From positions 28,037,501 through 28,101,500 of the forward strand of contig NC_081818.1 of the NCBI RefSeq assembly GCF_030704535.1: a stretch of DNA of 64,000 nt, given 5' to 3'. Shown here piece by piece: positions 22,501-36,000 of this stretch (position 1 is its first letter; each line of letters begins with the position of its first letter). The stretch comes from Vitis vinifera (taxonomy: Eukaryota > Streptophyta > Magnoliopsida > Vitales > Vitaceae). A program made the translations under genes and the position numbers. The notes under the pieces were generated by a model. That model worked only from the letters and a program-made list of their open reading frames with translations. It was not told the origin of the DNA and made no database searches.

Positions 22501-24409
22501 ATGGATTCCTGCCGTCTTTTCTTTGATCCTTCCTCTGGCCACGGGAACATGCTCTTCCTCGGGAACGGTGATTCTCTTTTTCGAGGTCAACTTTCTTTTC
22601 TTCCCATTATACCCTTGGTATTTCTCGTTTATTGTTTCCTTCTGTTTGGTTCCCGTGAAATCCGATGAAAACGATCTCATATACCGTGTTCTGTGTTTTG
22701 TTTTAGATTTCTTGAATTTTTATTTGTTTGATTTCCTATATTTTCTCCACAACCAAACGGAATTGTAATTTACGTAGCAAGTTTATTTCATTTTATTTTA
22801 TTTTTAGTTTTCTGCAATGATTTTGTGCTATCGGTTGACACAGGACCAAGATCAATTATGAACATCGAGGAAACCTCGAAAAAGAGGCCATTTTTCACCT
22901 CGCCAGAAGACATGTTCGATGAGGAATATTACGACGAACAGATGCCGGAGAAGAAACGTCGCCTCACTCCTGAACAGGTGTGCGTAAATTGCTGAGATTC
23001 GATACGTATCTAGAAATATGCCATATTAATCTCAATCTTATAAGCATCGAATTCCCTCGACTTCTTTTTCATTACAGTAATTATTACATAAGATAAGAAT
23101 TTTGGGATGTGATTTATGGGTTTTTTTTACTATTGAAATTTGATGAAAAGAAATTAGAATTTTGAATCTTCTTTTCGTTGATATATTTCGGCAAGCAATT
23201 GGGAGTTGGAATCTCATTAAAGAATGATTTGAGGAGTGATGTATCTAATACTGGCTTGTAACTTTTTGTGGGTAATTGATTAAGGTACATCTGCTGGAGA
23301 AGAGCTTTGAGGCGGAGAACAAACTGGAGCCGGAGCGCAAGACCCAGTTGGCCAAGAAGCTGGGATTGCAGCCCAGGCAGGTGGCGGTCTGGTTCCAGAA
23401 TCGCCGAGCACGGTGGAAGACTAAGCAGTTGGAGAGGGACTATGATCTCCTCAAATCTTCTTATGATTCCCTTGTGTCTGAATATGACTCCATCCTCAAG
23501 GAGAAGGAGAAGCTCAAATCTGAGGTATACTAATCTGCATAATTCATTTTCACTTATCGAATTTGTAGAGATCCGGTGATTAGATCTTCAAAATTATTGT
23601 AACAATCGTCCACAATCCGTGATCAATTAGAAAGCATTGTAATTATCATCCATAATCTTTGATAAATTAGAGAAGGATTTGTTTCTTTTTCCTAGGCTAT
23701 GTAGTTTCATTCTGGGTACAAACTCAAGCTTAATCTGCGAGAGATATTGGCAGCCTGTAGGTGATTGGGACCTGCTTTGTATGAGCTTGCACCCATTAGA
23801 TTCTTGATATAAGCACAAAGAAAATTTTGATTGATTCTTTTTATATACTGATAGTTGGAAAGAACAGCATCTGTTCTAAACCAAAGACAGTTTCAAGTAG
23901 CAATAGAGGAATATACCTTTGTAGTTTCCTCAAAATATTCTTGGTGTAGGGTGTTTGGGCAAAACTTTTGTGCATCGAGTATTTGTTCCTTTTGTTGTGT
24001 GGACCACGCAGTGTGAATGTCATATGATAATATGGTTGCTCTGCAGGTTGTTTCCTTAACTGAGAAGCTGCAAGCTAAAGAGGTGACTGGAACACCAACA
24101 TTAACTGTTCAGAAAGTTGAACCACTTCAGGCAGATGCAGCCGACGTGCCACCTGTCCCATGCAGCGTAAAGGTTGAGGACCGCCTGAGTTCTGGAAGTG
24201 GCGCAAGTGCAGTGGTCGATGAAGATGGTCCACAGCTCCTGGACAGTGGTGACTCCTACTTCCAAAATGCTGAATACCCTGGATGCTTGGGTGTCCAATC
24301 GGAAGAGGATGATGGGAGTGATGATGGGCAGAGTTATTTCTCTGATGCCCTTGTGTTGCCCGAGCACCATCACGAGGAGGGAGAGGCTTTGTTGTGGGTT
24401 TGGCCTTAA
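22501..24409 (+). CDS. HAT5: HD-Zip class I transcription factor, HAT5/ATHB1 orthologue, four exons, 273 aa
   Basis: Exons: 22501-22585, 22844-22977, 23285-23524 and 24047-24409, with GT-AG introns and phases that restore one frame. The N-terminus reads [20 protein letters not shown] and later [13 protein letters not shown], which match ATHB1 closely. The homeodomain spans about residues 64-121, with recognition helix [11 protein letters not shown] (W109-N112). It leads without gap into a leucine zipper with a perfect heptad (L122, L129, L136, I143, L150, L157). The C-terminal region is acidic and carries [22 protein letters not shown] and a final LLWVWP, resembling the family's aromatic activation motif. 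It binds CAATNATTG-type sites as a dimer in the nucleus and takes part in leaf and hypocotyl growth. Length agrees with Arabidopsis (about 272). The main start is fixed by similarity. The leader uORF and two G-boxes suggest translational and light or temperature control. Confidence 0.95.
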
Positions 24410-24759
24410 AATGTCATCAAACTCGTGTTAGTGATTGTTCTTAAGATGGGTGTTTTATTTCTCTTTGCTGTAGTTGCTTAGAAGAAGAAACAAAACTACT
24501 ACCTAATGGAGATGAAATAACAAAAAAAAAAAAGAAAAAAGTTGGGGAAGAAAAACAAAAAAAGGTGACCTTTAGGTCAGTAATGGATTTAAAGGCTAAG
24601 GTGATGAATAAAATTATGTGTTTTGGTCAATTGGTCATTGGGATGTACTTCAATCTTCCTTGTGTTCTATTATATTTTAGCTTTTTCCAATTGTCCAATC
24701 GTTGTACTGGAATCCGGGCAAGACCCGATCAAAGCTCTATGACATGCTCTTTCTAGAAT

Positions 24760-24765
24760 AATAAA
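24760..24765 (+). terminator. Polyadenylation signal of the HD-Zip gene
   Basis: AATAAA in an A/T-rich context about 350 bases after the stop codon, near the expected end of the 3' UTR. Confidence 0.5.
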
Positions 24766-24779
24766 ATTTTATTTTAAAC

Positions 24780-27087
24780 TAATACCTGAAGAGGAACCCC
24801 CACTATCAATCCAACTATACTTAATTGTGTATGCTTCTCGGATGAAGAGGAACATAGAATCCGAAAATTAACCTGGCACTGATGAAAAAAATATATATGA
24901 AAATTTCATCACTTAGATGGTAGTATATAAGTAGATATTAAATAACTTAAATCAAATTAGTGTTTGAGCATTGATATACTACTCCAGTGGAACCCATGAA
25001 GTGGTTGTCGCTTTGATACAGCTAGCTTCCATACAGCCAATCTTATGATATAGCCATTAAGCTTCAGCCCCGTGACTAACCCTATCTTGATTGGAGAGGA
25101 TAAAAGCATATCCAATGGTCTCTGACCCATTCTATTTTCCATCCATTTTATTTTGTTTTCTAATCTCTTAATATATATAAATATATAAAAGAGACCCACT
25201 TGTCAGAAAAAAATATTCCTAAAGAAACGGTCATTAGCAATAACTTTACGTTTGAAGCAGCCTTATTTTTCTATTCCGGACTCAAGTATTGCCTTTGGGC
25301 TCACAAATACTGGAATTAAATATAGTTTATCATCAAACCCATTTGTTTAATGAGATGGTCACTTGGTGGAGATCAATCAAAGCATGCGAAGAGAACTTAC
25401 CTTTGCTCCTGATGTTGAGATGTGGATTCTCTATTGTCGAGTAACATCACCATCACCATCCAAACCTCAACAAATACCATCATCTGAACATTGATAAACG
25501 CAATTCTCGGATCATTTCAACCACCCTGACGAAAATATAAGAAAGAGTCTTCAAACATGCTCTTCCACATTATAAAAATCCAAATAAATATATTCATAGT
25601 CACACACATATATAGATAAAAAAGAGGAGTTATGATGATTAAGAATCCGAGGAGATGTGCTACATTTCTAATCAAAAGAGGACACCCATTTTTGATTTAA
25701 TAACAATGCTAGGTTTGACTTGTAAGTGGATTCTAATTGCTATGCTCATGCAAGAGGACGGGGTACTCACAATTGCGTAGTTGCAAGGTATACAGAAAGG
25801 AAGCAGAGATGAGGTGGCTGGTGGGGGTAGAAGTAAGCAGCCAATGAAGAGGCCTCCAAGTGAGGACATCACGAGCCACTTCCAACTTGCAATAACTTCT
25901 CATTAGAATCTGTTCTTCCCCACTATGCTCTCCCTTTCTACTTTGTCCTATCCTTTCATCCGCCTCTGTAGTATATACCCCATCTTGACCATTATTATTC
26001 TCCATCCATCTGTGCACCCAGAGACTTCTTTGGTACCTAGAAAAATGCAGGGCAAGAAAAAAAAGATAAAAAAGAACTCACATTGAGGCAGATGATGAAG
26101 TTGAAATGGTCGACCCACTTCTGGGGCCTTTATCCCTTGCTGTCGAAAACAAATCTTTTATCTTAAAGAAATACTTACAATAAGATTTATGGATCCATCG
26201 TACAAACATTATCAGCAGCCAGTTAAAAAGGAAGAAATGACATAGCAGTAAAAAAATACCCGGCCACCAAATGATTTGTAAACACCTGTTCCTTTTTAAT
26301 ATGCGCCTTTCCAAAAGGCAATCATTCTCTTTGTCAAGCTATGTTCCTAGGAGGAGAAAAGCCCAATGAATTGAGCTCTTAGCTGGAATGGTTCCTCTGT
26401 TCAATCGTGCGTCTATCTTCGACTGCCATACATGGATGCTAATCACAAAGGCCAAAGATAAACGGAGAGGAAAAGAAAACATTAATTTCATTCTTTAAAG
26501 TTTAAGGCGAACATCTGAAAAGCAAGGACAAGAAAGAACTACGTATAAAGAATGAAATATTGCCTACACCTGCTCGGGTAAGTCCTGTTTTTTTTTTTTT
26601 TCAATTTTTTTTTTTGTTTTTTTTGTTTTTTTTTTGTTTTTGGTTTGTACAATGATGTGTAATTTATATGGTGTTGACATCTTGCTCTTTGTGAGAAAAT
26701 GTATGTCCATCTTTCCCTTTCCAAGCAAGAGATCCAAAAGCTGCAGCAGAAATCAGTCCAAAATTGGATGCATTCTGATAACCATTCTGTCTTTGTTTCC
26801 AGCCTTCCATGCAAATCATTGGCAGACTTTGTTTCTCAATCCAGCATCCAGGTTAGCATGTCAGCCTTGTTCACTTTATGTACATACACACACACAAGGA
26901 GGCGGCGGCAGCAGCAACATCCTTGGACTTCCAACTTAGTCTTTGATACCCATATGATCCAATACAAACTGCAATGTGGTTACACGATCATCTTATATTT
27001 TTACAACATATGCCTGCTACCTCTCCCACTGCCACCAGGATAAATTGTCTGGATTGAATATCCCGCGAAAGAAAGAGAATCTGAAGA
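24780..27087. other. Intergenic region between convergent HAT5 and MBD9 genes
   Basis: HAT5 (plus) and MBD9 (minus) converge on this region. The right side, roughly from 26600, is likely MBD9 3' UTR and flank. Several short minus-strand frames between 24957 and 26314 do not join into a recognisable protein. A T-rich run with interspersed G lies at about 26588-26640. Nothing further can be supported. Confidence 0.4.
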
Positions 27088-30000
27088 TCAACCTTCTGAT
27101 TCTTTCCTCCTCTTGTTTTGTTTTCTGCCCAGCTTTGACTTTTCCATGGTATCCAAATTGGGCACTGGCTTCGGATCAGGTTTGCTGCTGGGCTTGGGAC
27201 TGTCAGTCAGATCCAAATTGGATGAGATCTTCTCATAAGCAATGGCAGCATCCAGAGAGTATATGCGCAGGGCAAGGGAAGAAACGGTAGAAGTCTTGGC
27301 AGCAGCAGAGAGTGATGACCAATACCACCATCCATTCATCAAGTACTCGGTCTTAATCATGTCCTCGAGCATGATTGTTGCTTGAACCATCTGAAAGAAC
27401 ACAAAATTTTATTTGCAGAAGTCACCAAATCCATGGAGGACATTTTATGACAGTAGTGAAGCTAAACTTCAAAAGAAATTAACTCTTCCCTACTGTTCCA
27501 TGGTACACATTTATCAAAAGAAGTTGATAACTCAGTCTGTAGAACATCGAGCAAACACAGAGAAACGGAATGAATGATTCAACAATACTCCTAGAAATAA
27601 GGTTCATAGATGCAATTAAGAACCACTTCCACAGCATTCATAAGTCTCATACAGAAGAATAGGATACCTATATGGTGACTTAATTTTAAGTAATATGCAT
27701 AATCTTCAAGAGACTAATCCAGATGTGCAAAATCCATTATAACATAAGAAGAAAAACAATGTTCTTATGAACAACTTCTACAAAACTTGTAAATACTACT
27801 TTGAAAATGCAGCTCTCCAGTGGACTGTGGATGGAGATTATTTACTTCTATTTAGGAGGAAAAAAGAAAAAAGGCAAAAGACAAAAGAACTGCTGTTCGA
27901 GGCAGCATCTACCATGGATGGGTTTTATGCCTGACTTTTGAATTTGTGTGGGACTATCCTTATGATAATCTCTATGGAGCATAGTTTTAAAAGGCGCAAG
28001 GCGCATCTAAGACGCAAAAGTATACTATAGCTTAGGCACAAGGTACAAGGCACAACACAAAGTGCGCGCCTGAGTGAAGTGAAACCTGATCTAGTATGCA
28101 TATCAATTTTTTAAAATATGATCCAAAACCCGATCCAGTCAATAAAAAATTTAAGATTTCAAACATTTAAAAGAAACATTCAACAAAAAAAGTAATAAAA
28201 TCATATAAATTTTAATATACAATTAGAAATTTCAAGAATAAAAGTGTTTAAAAATAAAAAGTAAAGTAGACAAGGCATGCCGCTTCAACGAAACGCATGT
28301 CTTGGCAAGCAAGGTGCTATAGCTAGGGAGTAGTTGCGCCTTGAGCCTAGGCGTGCTTTAAGCACACGTTGAGCCTAGGCGTGCCTTAAGCACATGTTGA
28401 GCCTAGGTGTGCTCTAAGCGCGCCTTTTAAAACTATGCTATGGAGACAAAGGACATAACCACAAGCAATTGCAGAAAACCATTCTGGCAGACAATAATTC
28501 AGCCTAATGAAACATCTAGAGGGAAACAGATGACAAAAATGAATGACGGATTCACTGACCAACAAAAGTCTTAATGAAAAAAAAGGTTATTCAAAAGGTG
28601 TTATTATTATATATTTAATATCACTGAACTCAACTTAATTCAGAAGAATAGGGCTTTTCTATACCAGGTTAACTTTGTCCAAATGGTACTAATTAATTCC
28701 AAGGATTCAAGCCAAAAAATCAAATCCATCATAACACAATCTTGTAGCAAGAATAGAAATTGGCAAGCACGACAGGTTAAAAAAATGAAAACAGTTGTAA
28801 ATCCATTTCAATTGATGGTTGATCTTGCAGACCACCCAAAACATATTAGACAGTGGGTCTGACCCACCATGCTCACTTATCTTATGTTATAAAGCTTTCA
28901 GGTTCTTCTACCTTTGAATTGAAACAAAAGCAATCTTATGCTATTATACTATTTCAATAGCCTCAGAAATAAATCAGGTATTTTAAAAAGGCCACAGTCC
29001 AGATGGACTAAAACAGAATACCATAAACATTGGAGCTGAGATCACTGCTAATTTGAGAGATGCAAAAAAAATGCCTTTCAACAGTGCCTACTGAGGCACT
29101 AACTACCCACATAAAGAACCAAGGAAATAAATCTAACCTCAAAGATTGTCTCTGCAGATTTAACAAAAGCACGCCATGCCAATCTCTTTTCTAAGTCAGC
29201 CCTTGATGGTTTCAGAGCCTCTTCAGGGAGTGCAGCATCCATATCAAGTAAGTTGATCTTGAGTTGCCTCAAAATCTGGTAAACTTTGCCAACTAATGGT
29301 CTTAGTGAAGACTGAGGGATTACACAACAGCGACCAACCTCCATTTCTGGACCATTATTATTTAAAGAGTACTTTTTATCTTTTTGCTCCAAAGCTGATT
29401 TGTCAGTTCTAGATGCTGCACTGGTTTCATTTGCAGCAGAATCTCTGGAAGAATTATCAGAAAAGCTTCCACTGCCTCCAGCAGGAATCCTGTTCCCCTG
29501 TGCAAGCATCATATCTCCAGTGGCTTTAAGTTCACCACTAGGAACTAACAATAGTGTAGCATCACTGATATAAGGAGGTCTACTTGAGACAAATGATGGA
29601 ACCCCTTTGGAACCAATAAGACCTATTTCCTGCACCAATTCCTTGTTAGAGTTTTTGGTGACAAACTTGGAACAGATCTCTTCAAAATCATATGGGCACA
29701 CTAATCCTTCATTTTGAAATTTAATCAATCTCGACCTGGGCTGAGAACAGCCACCTTTTGGTATTTCAACCATGTCAATGTCACCAGTGCTCTCCTCCCG
29801 GGAGATTTTGGATTTCATAGTCCCCTTACCTTTTAAATGACTGCTATTTTCCTTGCTCTTCTCAGAGGTTGGTGGACCTGACCTGCAACTGCCATCATTA
29901 TGCTCCTCAAGTTGAATATCAGTGAAGAAAGTTCTGTGACAAGAGGGGCAATGATGCCTTGAAGACCAAATAGGTTCCAAGCATTCACATCTATACATTT

Positions 30001-33000
30001 TGCTTTCATTAGTTACTTTTGACCTCAGGTCCCACTTCTTCGAGCTGTCAGCAATTTCTGGCTCAAACCAAGGGCCATATTTCTTCCCCAGCAAAATGCC
30101 TGCCTTGGTAAGAAGACCATCAGAAAATGCATTTTCGCTATTTGGGAACCTTGACAAAGTTGTTTGTGAATCAACCTGATCAGGGTCCCCAGTCAGTTTC
30201 CAGTCCCGAAATCTTAGTTTATGCAAGTGCAAAATGGACTCTTTGAGTTCTTTTTCCCTAGGGTCAGCATCTTTTAACCATCCAATAAGTGCATCAATTT
30301 CTTCACCAGATTGATAAGAAACCCATTGAGAACAAATGGAAATAGAAGCATTTGGCCTATATAGAAATGGACAGGAAGCGTTTGAGCCCCCCAAAGTTGA
30401 GAGAATATCCATGCTGAGGGAAGTAGAATTCTTCTGAACTGAACTGTCCCCTGGGTTTTTGAGATATCTCATTTTTTCTTTCTTCTGAAGTGCCATACTT
30501 CCATCAACAAGCACCCAAGGATGCCAACCAGGCTTGGCTAAGATCCAATACAATCGACCAGCAGAATCACTACCCAAAAACTCCCGTCGCACAGATAACT
30601 TCAGAAGCTGTGACTCTATACTAGCCATTGAGTCCTGTAGATCTGAAATATCATTCTTGATGGAGTTCAGCTCAGAATCATGCTCAGCTACATGGACAAT
30701 CCTTATGTCAGAAGGGTGATGAAGTCCTTGCAGATCATTCTTCTCCATATTTTCACACATGTTGACCTGTAAATTAAATTCTGTACCCAAGCCATCCATT
30801 TCTTGCTGCAAAGGATTTTGTAAATGCAGTTCATTTGGTCTACAAGAGCTACCGTTTCCTTGGTAGACCATGTGGGGGAAATGATCAACAGATACTTGAG
30901 TCTCATCTACAACAGCATGGACCTCTTTTAATTGACCTTCATTATCAATAGGCTTCAAAGTGCAATTTCCCTCTGAACAATTGCTAGATGGGTGTTTGTC
31001 CAGACCGTTGGGCCTGATTCCCTCACTACCACCCTCCACTTGTAGCTGGTCATTAGATAAGATACCAAAATCTTTAGGTCTGTCACTCAAGGTATGCGGT
31101 TTTGCAATACATTTACCATTATTTGTTAGTGCACTAGAAAGCCCTCCTTCTGTACCCACTTCTCCAGCCACATAAATCATACCAGAGTCAACTTTTGGAG
31201 CTCTTGCAGCCAGGTTTTCTTCTTTGAGCTTTAGGTTTTTCCATTCCACAGAAATGGAACGCAATTTCTGCTGTAACTCAGCCGATGATTCAGCACACTG
31301 CTCAAGGTGTTGACGTATAAGAGCTGTGTTCAGCAACTCATCACATAGAAATTTAAACAGAAAGGTCCTCTGCATTGAGAATAAAAGGAAACTTTGTTAA
31401 GCAACCATAATAAATGGAAACACAATACAAGCACAGAAAATTCAACAAAAGAACATCAAAACCTATACAAGGTTTCAATTTTGAGAAGGTTTTTTCTTTT
31501 TCTTCTTCTTTTCGCATCTTGTTGTTATTGGTATTATTGTTGCATACAAATTATGATGACATTAATATTAAGCCCTAATCCAACTGAGAATTGAAACACA
31601 TGTTGCTCTACCATACCATCAGCCAAAAGAAAGTTTCTGATTTTTCTTTTTTCTTTTCACATCTTGTAGCTATTGGTATTATTGTTGCATACAAATTATG
31701 ACGACATTAATATTAAGCCTTAATCCAACTAACTGAGAATTGAAACACATGTTGCTCTACCATAGCATCAGCCAAAAACACTTCTGAGTGAACTCATCAA
31801 ATAAGAAAGAGCTTGAATTTGATACATCAAATTCCAAGTTTCAATAAATTCTTGTATGATACCACCAGATGATTAAAGACTATTCTGGCATATATCAGAT
31901 TTTTGAACTCACTTATGCCTGCTGATACATCAAATTCCGAGTGTCAATAAATTCTTGGAAAAATTATGTTGGATTCTACCCATTTCCACTAGATTTCACC
32001 TGACCTGGTTTTTTGCTGAAAAATCAGCAATATTTAGCTGATTTTCTGCAGAAATTGCTTAAAGGCCCCCTCTCCCCATAAATTTCATTCAGGGATGTCC
32101 AAAATCCCAAAATTTTGGCTGACATTTCATTGCTTTTATTGACTTTTTCAACCTTGCTCAGAGGTTATGCAGTAATGGATAAAGCATAAACTCAGTAATA
32201 CATCACATAAGGCATTAAGCAAAGCCCAAGGTTGGATTAAAAAGTTCATTTAATTCAGCAATCTGAATACACCCTGGAAGAGCACAACCTGAAGGCAAAG
32301 ATTGAAGCTTCAGAAGATAAGAGAGCAAAGAAGGGGCAGTATCTTCCATCCAAGATGGGAGAATAAAACTTCCAATTGTTTGTGCTAAACATGCACCTTT
32401 CGAACCCTTTGTTCTTTTGCTATTAAAAATGTATGGTGAGACCTACAGGGTAATGCTGTCAACCAGAATGCTGGCTGCTGTGGTGAAATCCTACATGAAA
32501 CACATACACGTGCACAAACACAAAGGTAGTATTTCCACATCCTCATTCCATTACACAACATAAACTTGAAACCTATTGATTGTCCATATGAACATTGTGC
32601 TCTGCTTGTGTATCATTGACATCTATTTTCTGTGTACACATGTGCATTGTCATATAGGAAGGCATGATAAAAAGTATAAGTGGAAGTGTGACAATGAAGC
32701 ATCACCATTCTAGAGTGAAGATGCAATCATTTTTTTCTCCTTTTACAACATGAAAATAGAAGCTTCCTTGGGTGGTAAAGAAAAGAAAAGGCTAGGGTAG
32801 AACCATTAAGGCACATTGAAAACGGGGGGATGCACAGAACACCTTCCCTCCCTTAGCAAGAGCCCAACCAATCAACAAAATTGATAAAAGGCAAGTTACG
32901 GTCCATGTATATATCATACACATGCCAAAGGTACCTCTTCTCACCAGAAGACAATACCATATAACAATAATTGACAAAACTACAAAACTAGCAAAATGCA

Positions 33001-36000
33001 AACAGTGAAACAAAGTTCAACCAAGTTATCTACATAGCAAGAGTTTAATAAGCACATCCAAACCAAAGAGAAGAGGACGGATTGCAGGTCATGGAAACAA
33101 AATCATGAATCAAGGTGACAGCAAATTCAATTTATATGCTAGATTATGATATAGGATGAACAACACACAACCAACATTATTGCCAAAGTTGCAGAGTGAC
33201 TAGGGCAACCCTATCAACATTGAATTCTCATCAACATGTGACATCAGTGGGAACAATACCATAAACAGCATACTAGAATAATATGAAAACCAATTCTGTA
33301 ATAATAATCAATGTGCAGAAAATCCAGAGTCAACATGGCATCAACAGAACAATTTTGGTTGCGATCAGACAGCTACCAAAATTAACACCAAGACTAGAAA
33401 GAGCACAAAGGCAAACCTGGTCTACACTGAGCTCCCAATACTCTTTTTCTTCCATTGCAGCAGCTAGATGTGCAAGTGACTCCAAATAAGCATGAGTAAA
33501 GTCTCCCTGACAATTTTTACCTTGGCGCTGCGCAATGACATGAGTATGTTCCGAAACATCAACCATACTTATACCAGCAACGCAGGAAGGACAGTACCAG
33601 TTTCCTTCAGGAATTCTTGCAAGTGGAGGATTCAAGCAATAAGTATGATACTCTGCATCACACATATCACACAACAGAACACTGTCATCATCTTTATCGA
33701 TGCCACATACTTTGCAGACCCCCTCATCCCAAGGGGCTTTGGGAATTTCACTAGCAGAAACAAGAAAATCATCTATTTCCTTCTCTGTTTCTGCACTTAA
33801 GCATTCTGATTTAGCATACTCCGTAAACTTTTGGACAAGGGGGAGAACCTGCATGAAAAAGACTATTTAATTTCTCAATCCAAAACAAAATGAGAAATGT
33901 CAACATGAATAGGTGAGAGACAGCATTTTCAGTCACATATTACACCACAGATTTAGTAGAGATTAGAGTAATAGCCAGTTCTCAACAGAATACTTTCTAC
34001 TACAAATTAATAATAAATCATATAATATTTCCAGACTGCTATCTTGTCAAGCAAAGACATTGATAGCACTGTTCTTGATGACCCAGCATACTACACTGGA
34101 CAAATGAAATCTGGAAGGACTGACTAAATTGAATCACATGTTGAATATTGATCTGAGAATCCTAAATGAGCACATCAGATTATTGAACCTGCAAAAAGAT
34201 AGGCAGGTGGGAAGCAGCAAGATCACACATATGTCTTCAAGGAGATATTCTACAATGGTCAATAATGTAAATAGCTCCTCATTCATGCATTACATATATT
34301 TACTGTTCCAACTTAGGATGATAAAATTAGAATATTCCCAATTCCCCAGGAAATGGCATGGCCTGTTTCATAGTGTTGCAAAATCACATGCATTGTCTGC
34401 CAGAAAATAACAGTTCATCAATCTAGATAGCTAAGCTGATGATCTTTTCTAATGTTTCATAACCACACAGTGGCAACAGAACCTAATGGTCAATCAATCA
34501 TATGACAAAATAGTGAGAATACAACTGGAAAATGGTTATATCTTTGACCTTGCTCTTCTTGTTACAGAAGCATATTTCAGAATGGCATGATTTTGAAACC
34601 CCTTCAGCCTGATGAGTCATCTTGATAGCACACATTTTCATTAAGGTACTAGTGTTACCCAAATCCTAAGATTAACAAAATAAAGAACATGTGCAAACAT
34701 GAATACAACATCTTTTTTTTTTTTTTTGATAGATGACATGAATACAACATCTTTAATTACAATAGAAACCCATTAAAAAAAAAGAAAAAAAAAAGAAAAA
34801 AAAAAAGAAAAAAGAAAAAAAAAAGCTTTCTTTAATTACAAGAGAAAAGACATCCTATCACTCAATTGGTTACACTTGTAGAAAATAGCATATGAAAATA
34901 TAGAAAGTTATTGGAAGCAGGAGTAGATTATTCACCCAAAATATAAAGTACAATTTCACTTATAAATGTAAACAAGGAAGTCCACCCCCACACCATCCAC
35001 AACCACTGACATGAAGTGAAAAATAAAGCAACATTGGTTCAATGATTCAATCAGAAAAATGAAGCAATATACCAACTTGGAAAAGCAGAATTGTTTGTGT
35101 ATGTGTACATCATTGCATAACCACTAACATGGAGATAAAAATAAAGCAACCCTCTTTCAATCTGAGCAGTAAAGCAATGCACCAACTTGGAAAACCAGCA
35201 TGGCATGTGTGCGTTGGTGTTGGTGTGGGTGTGTGTGTATAAGTGAGTGAGAGAGATAGAGTGTGTGCATCAGAGAGAGAGAGAGAGAGAGGTGGGAATA
35301 GCTACAAACCTCCTTTTCAAACATTGATTCGAAATTTTGGGATAATGTCCTAGCCAGCTCAACTGAATCAGGCTGATCCGCATAAGCAGTGTGTATATTA
35401 TTCCATAACTGTCATGTGAAAAACACAGTTAGCATACTTTACAGGTGCATTGATCCATGCTAAGAACTACAATGATCGTGATCATCAATCTCAAAACACA
35501 TATGAGATGTCAGTTGTAGGATATTGAGGGGGTGGGGCAAGATGGAGAGGGGGCGAAGAAAGTAATGTAATAGATGGGACAATAAGAAATTACATTGTAG
35601 TTTATTTAAAAATTACAAATTTGGAGCTCAAAGTATTATGAAGTAGATTGGACAAATTGATAAACAAAATCTGAATATGGAAGAGAAATAATGCAATTTC
35701 AGAACTTTTTTAGAGTTGAGAACTTTTTTTTTTATAGACAAAGAAGACCATTAGATTAAAAACACGCCAGAAAACAGGGGGCGCTCCCTATGTTTAGAGT
35801 TGAGAACTTGTTAGCAACATGTACATTTTGGAACCAGTGGACTAGATATACTGTCTTAAACTCATGGGGCAGCCTCAGAAAACTTAATGAACAATAAGCC
35901 AAGAAACTCTACAAGCAGTTATTATTCTTTCACTTCCTAATGTAAATGAGAAAAGCTTAATCTCAAGTAGCCAGACATGGTCTTAGTTTTTGATGACTTC

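Noticed and set aside
24957-26314. Several minus-strand open frames between HAT5 and MBD9
   Set aside because: They do not join through plausible splice sites into a recognisable protein and probably arise by chance.
30534-31175. Plus-strand open frames inside MBD9 exon 9
   Set aside because: They are antisense shadows of the 744-codon MBD9 exon.
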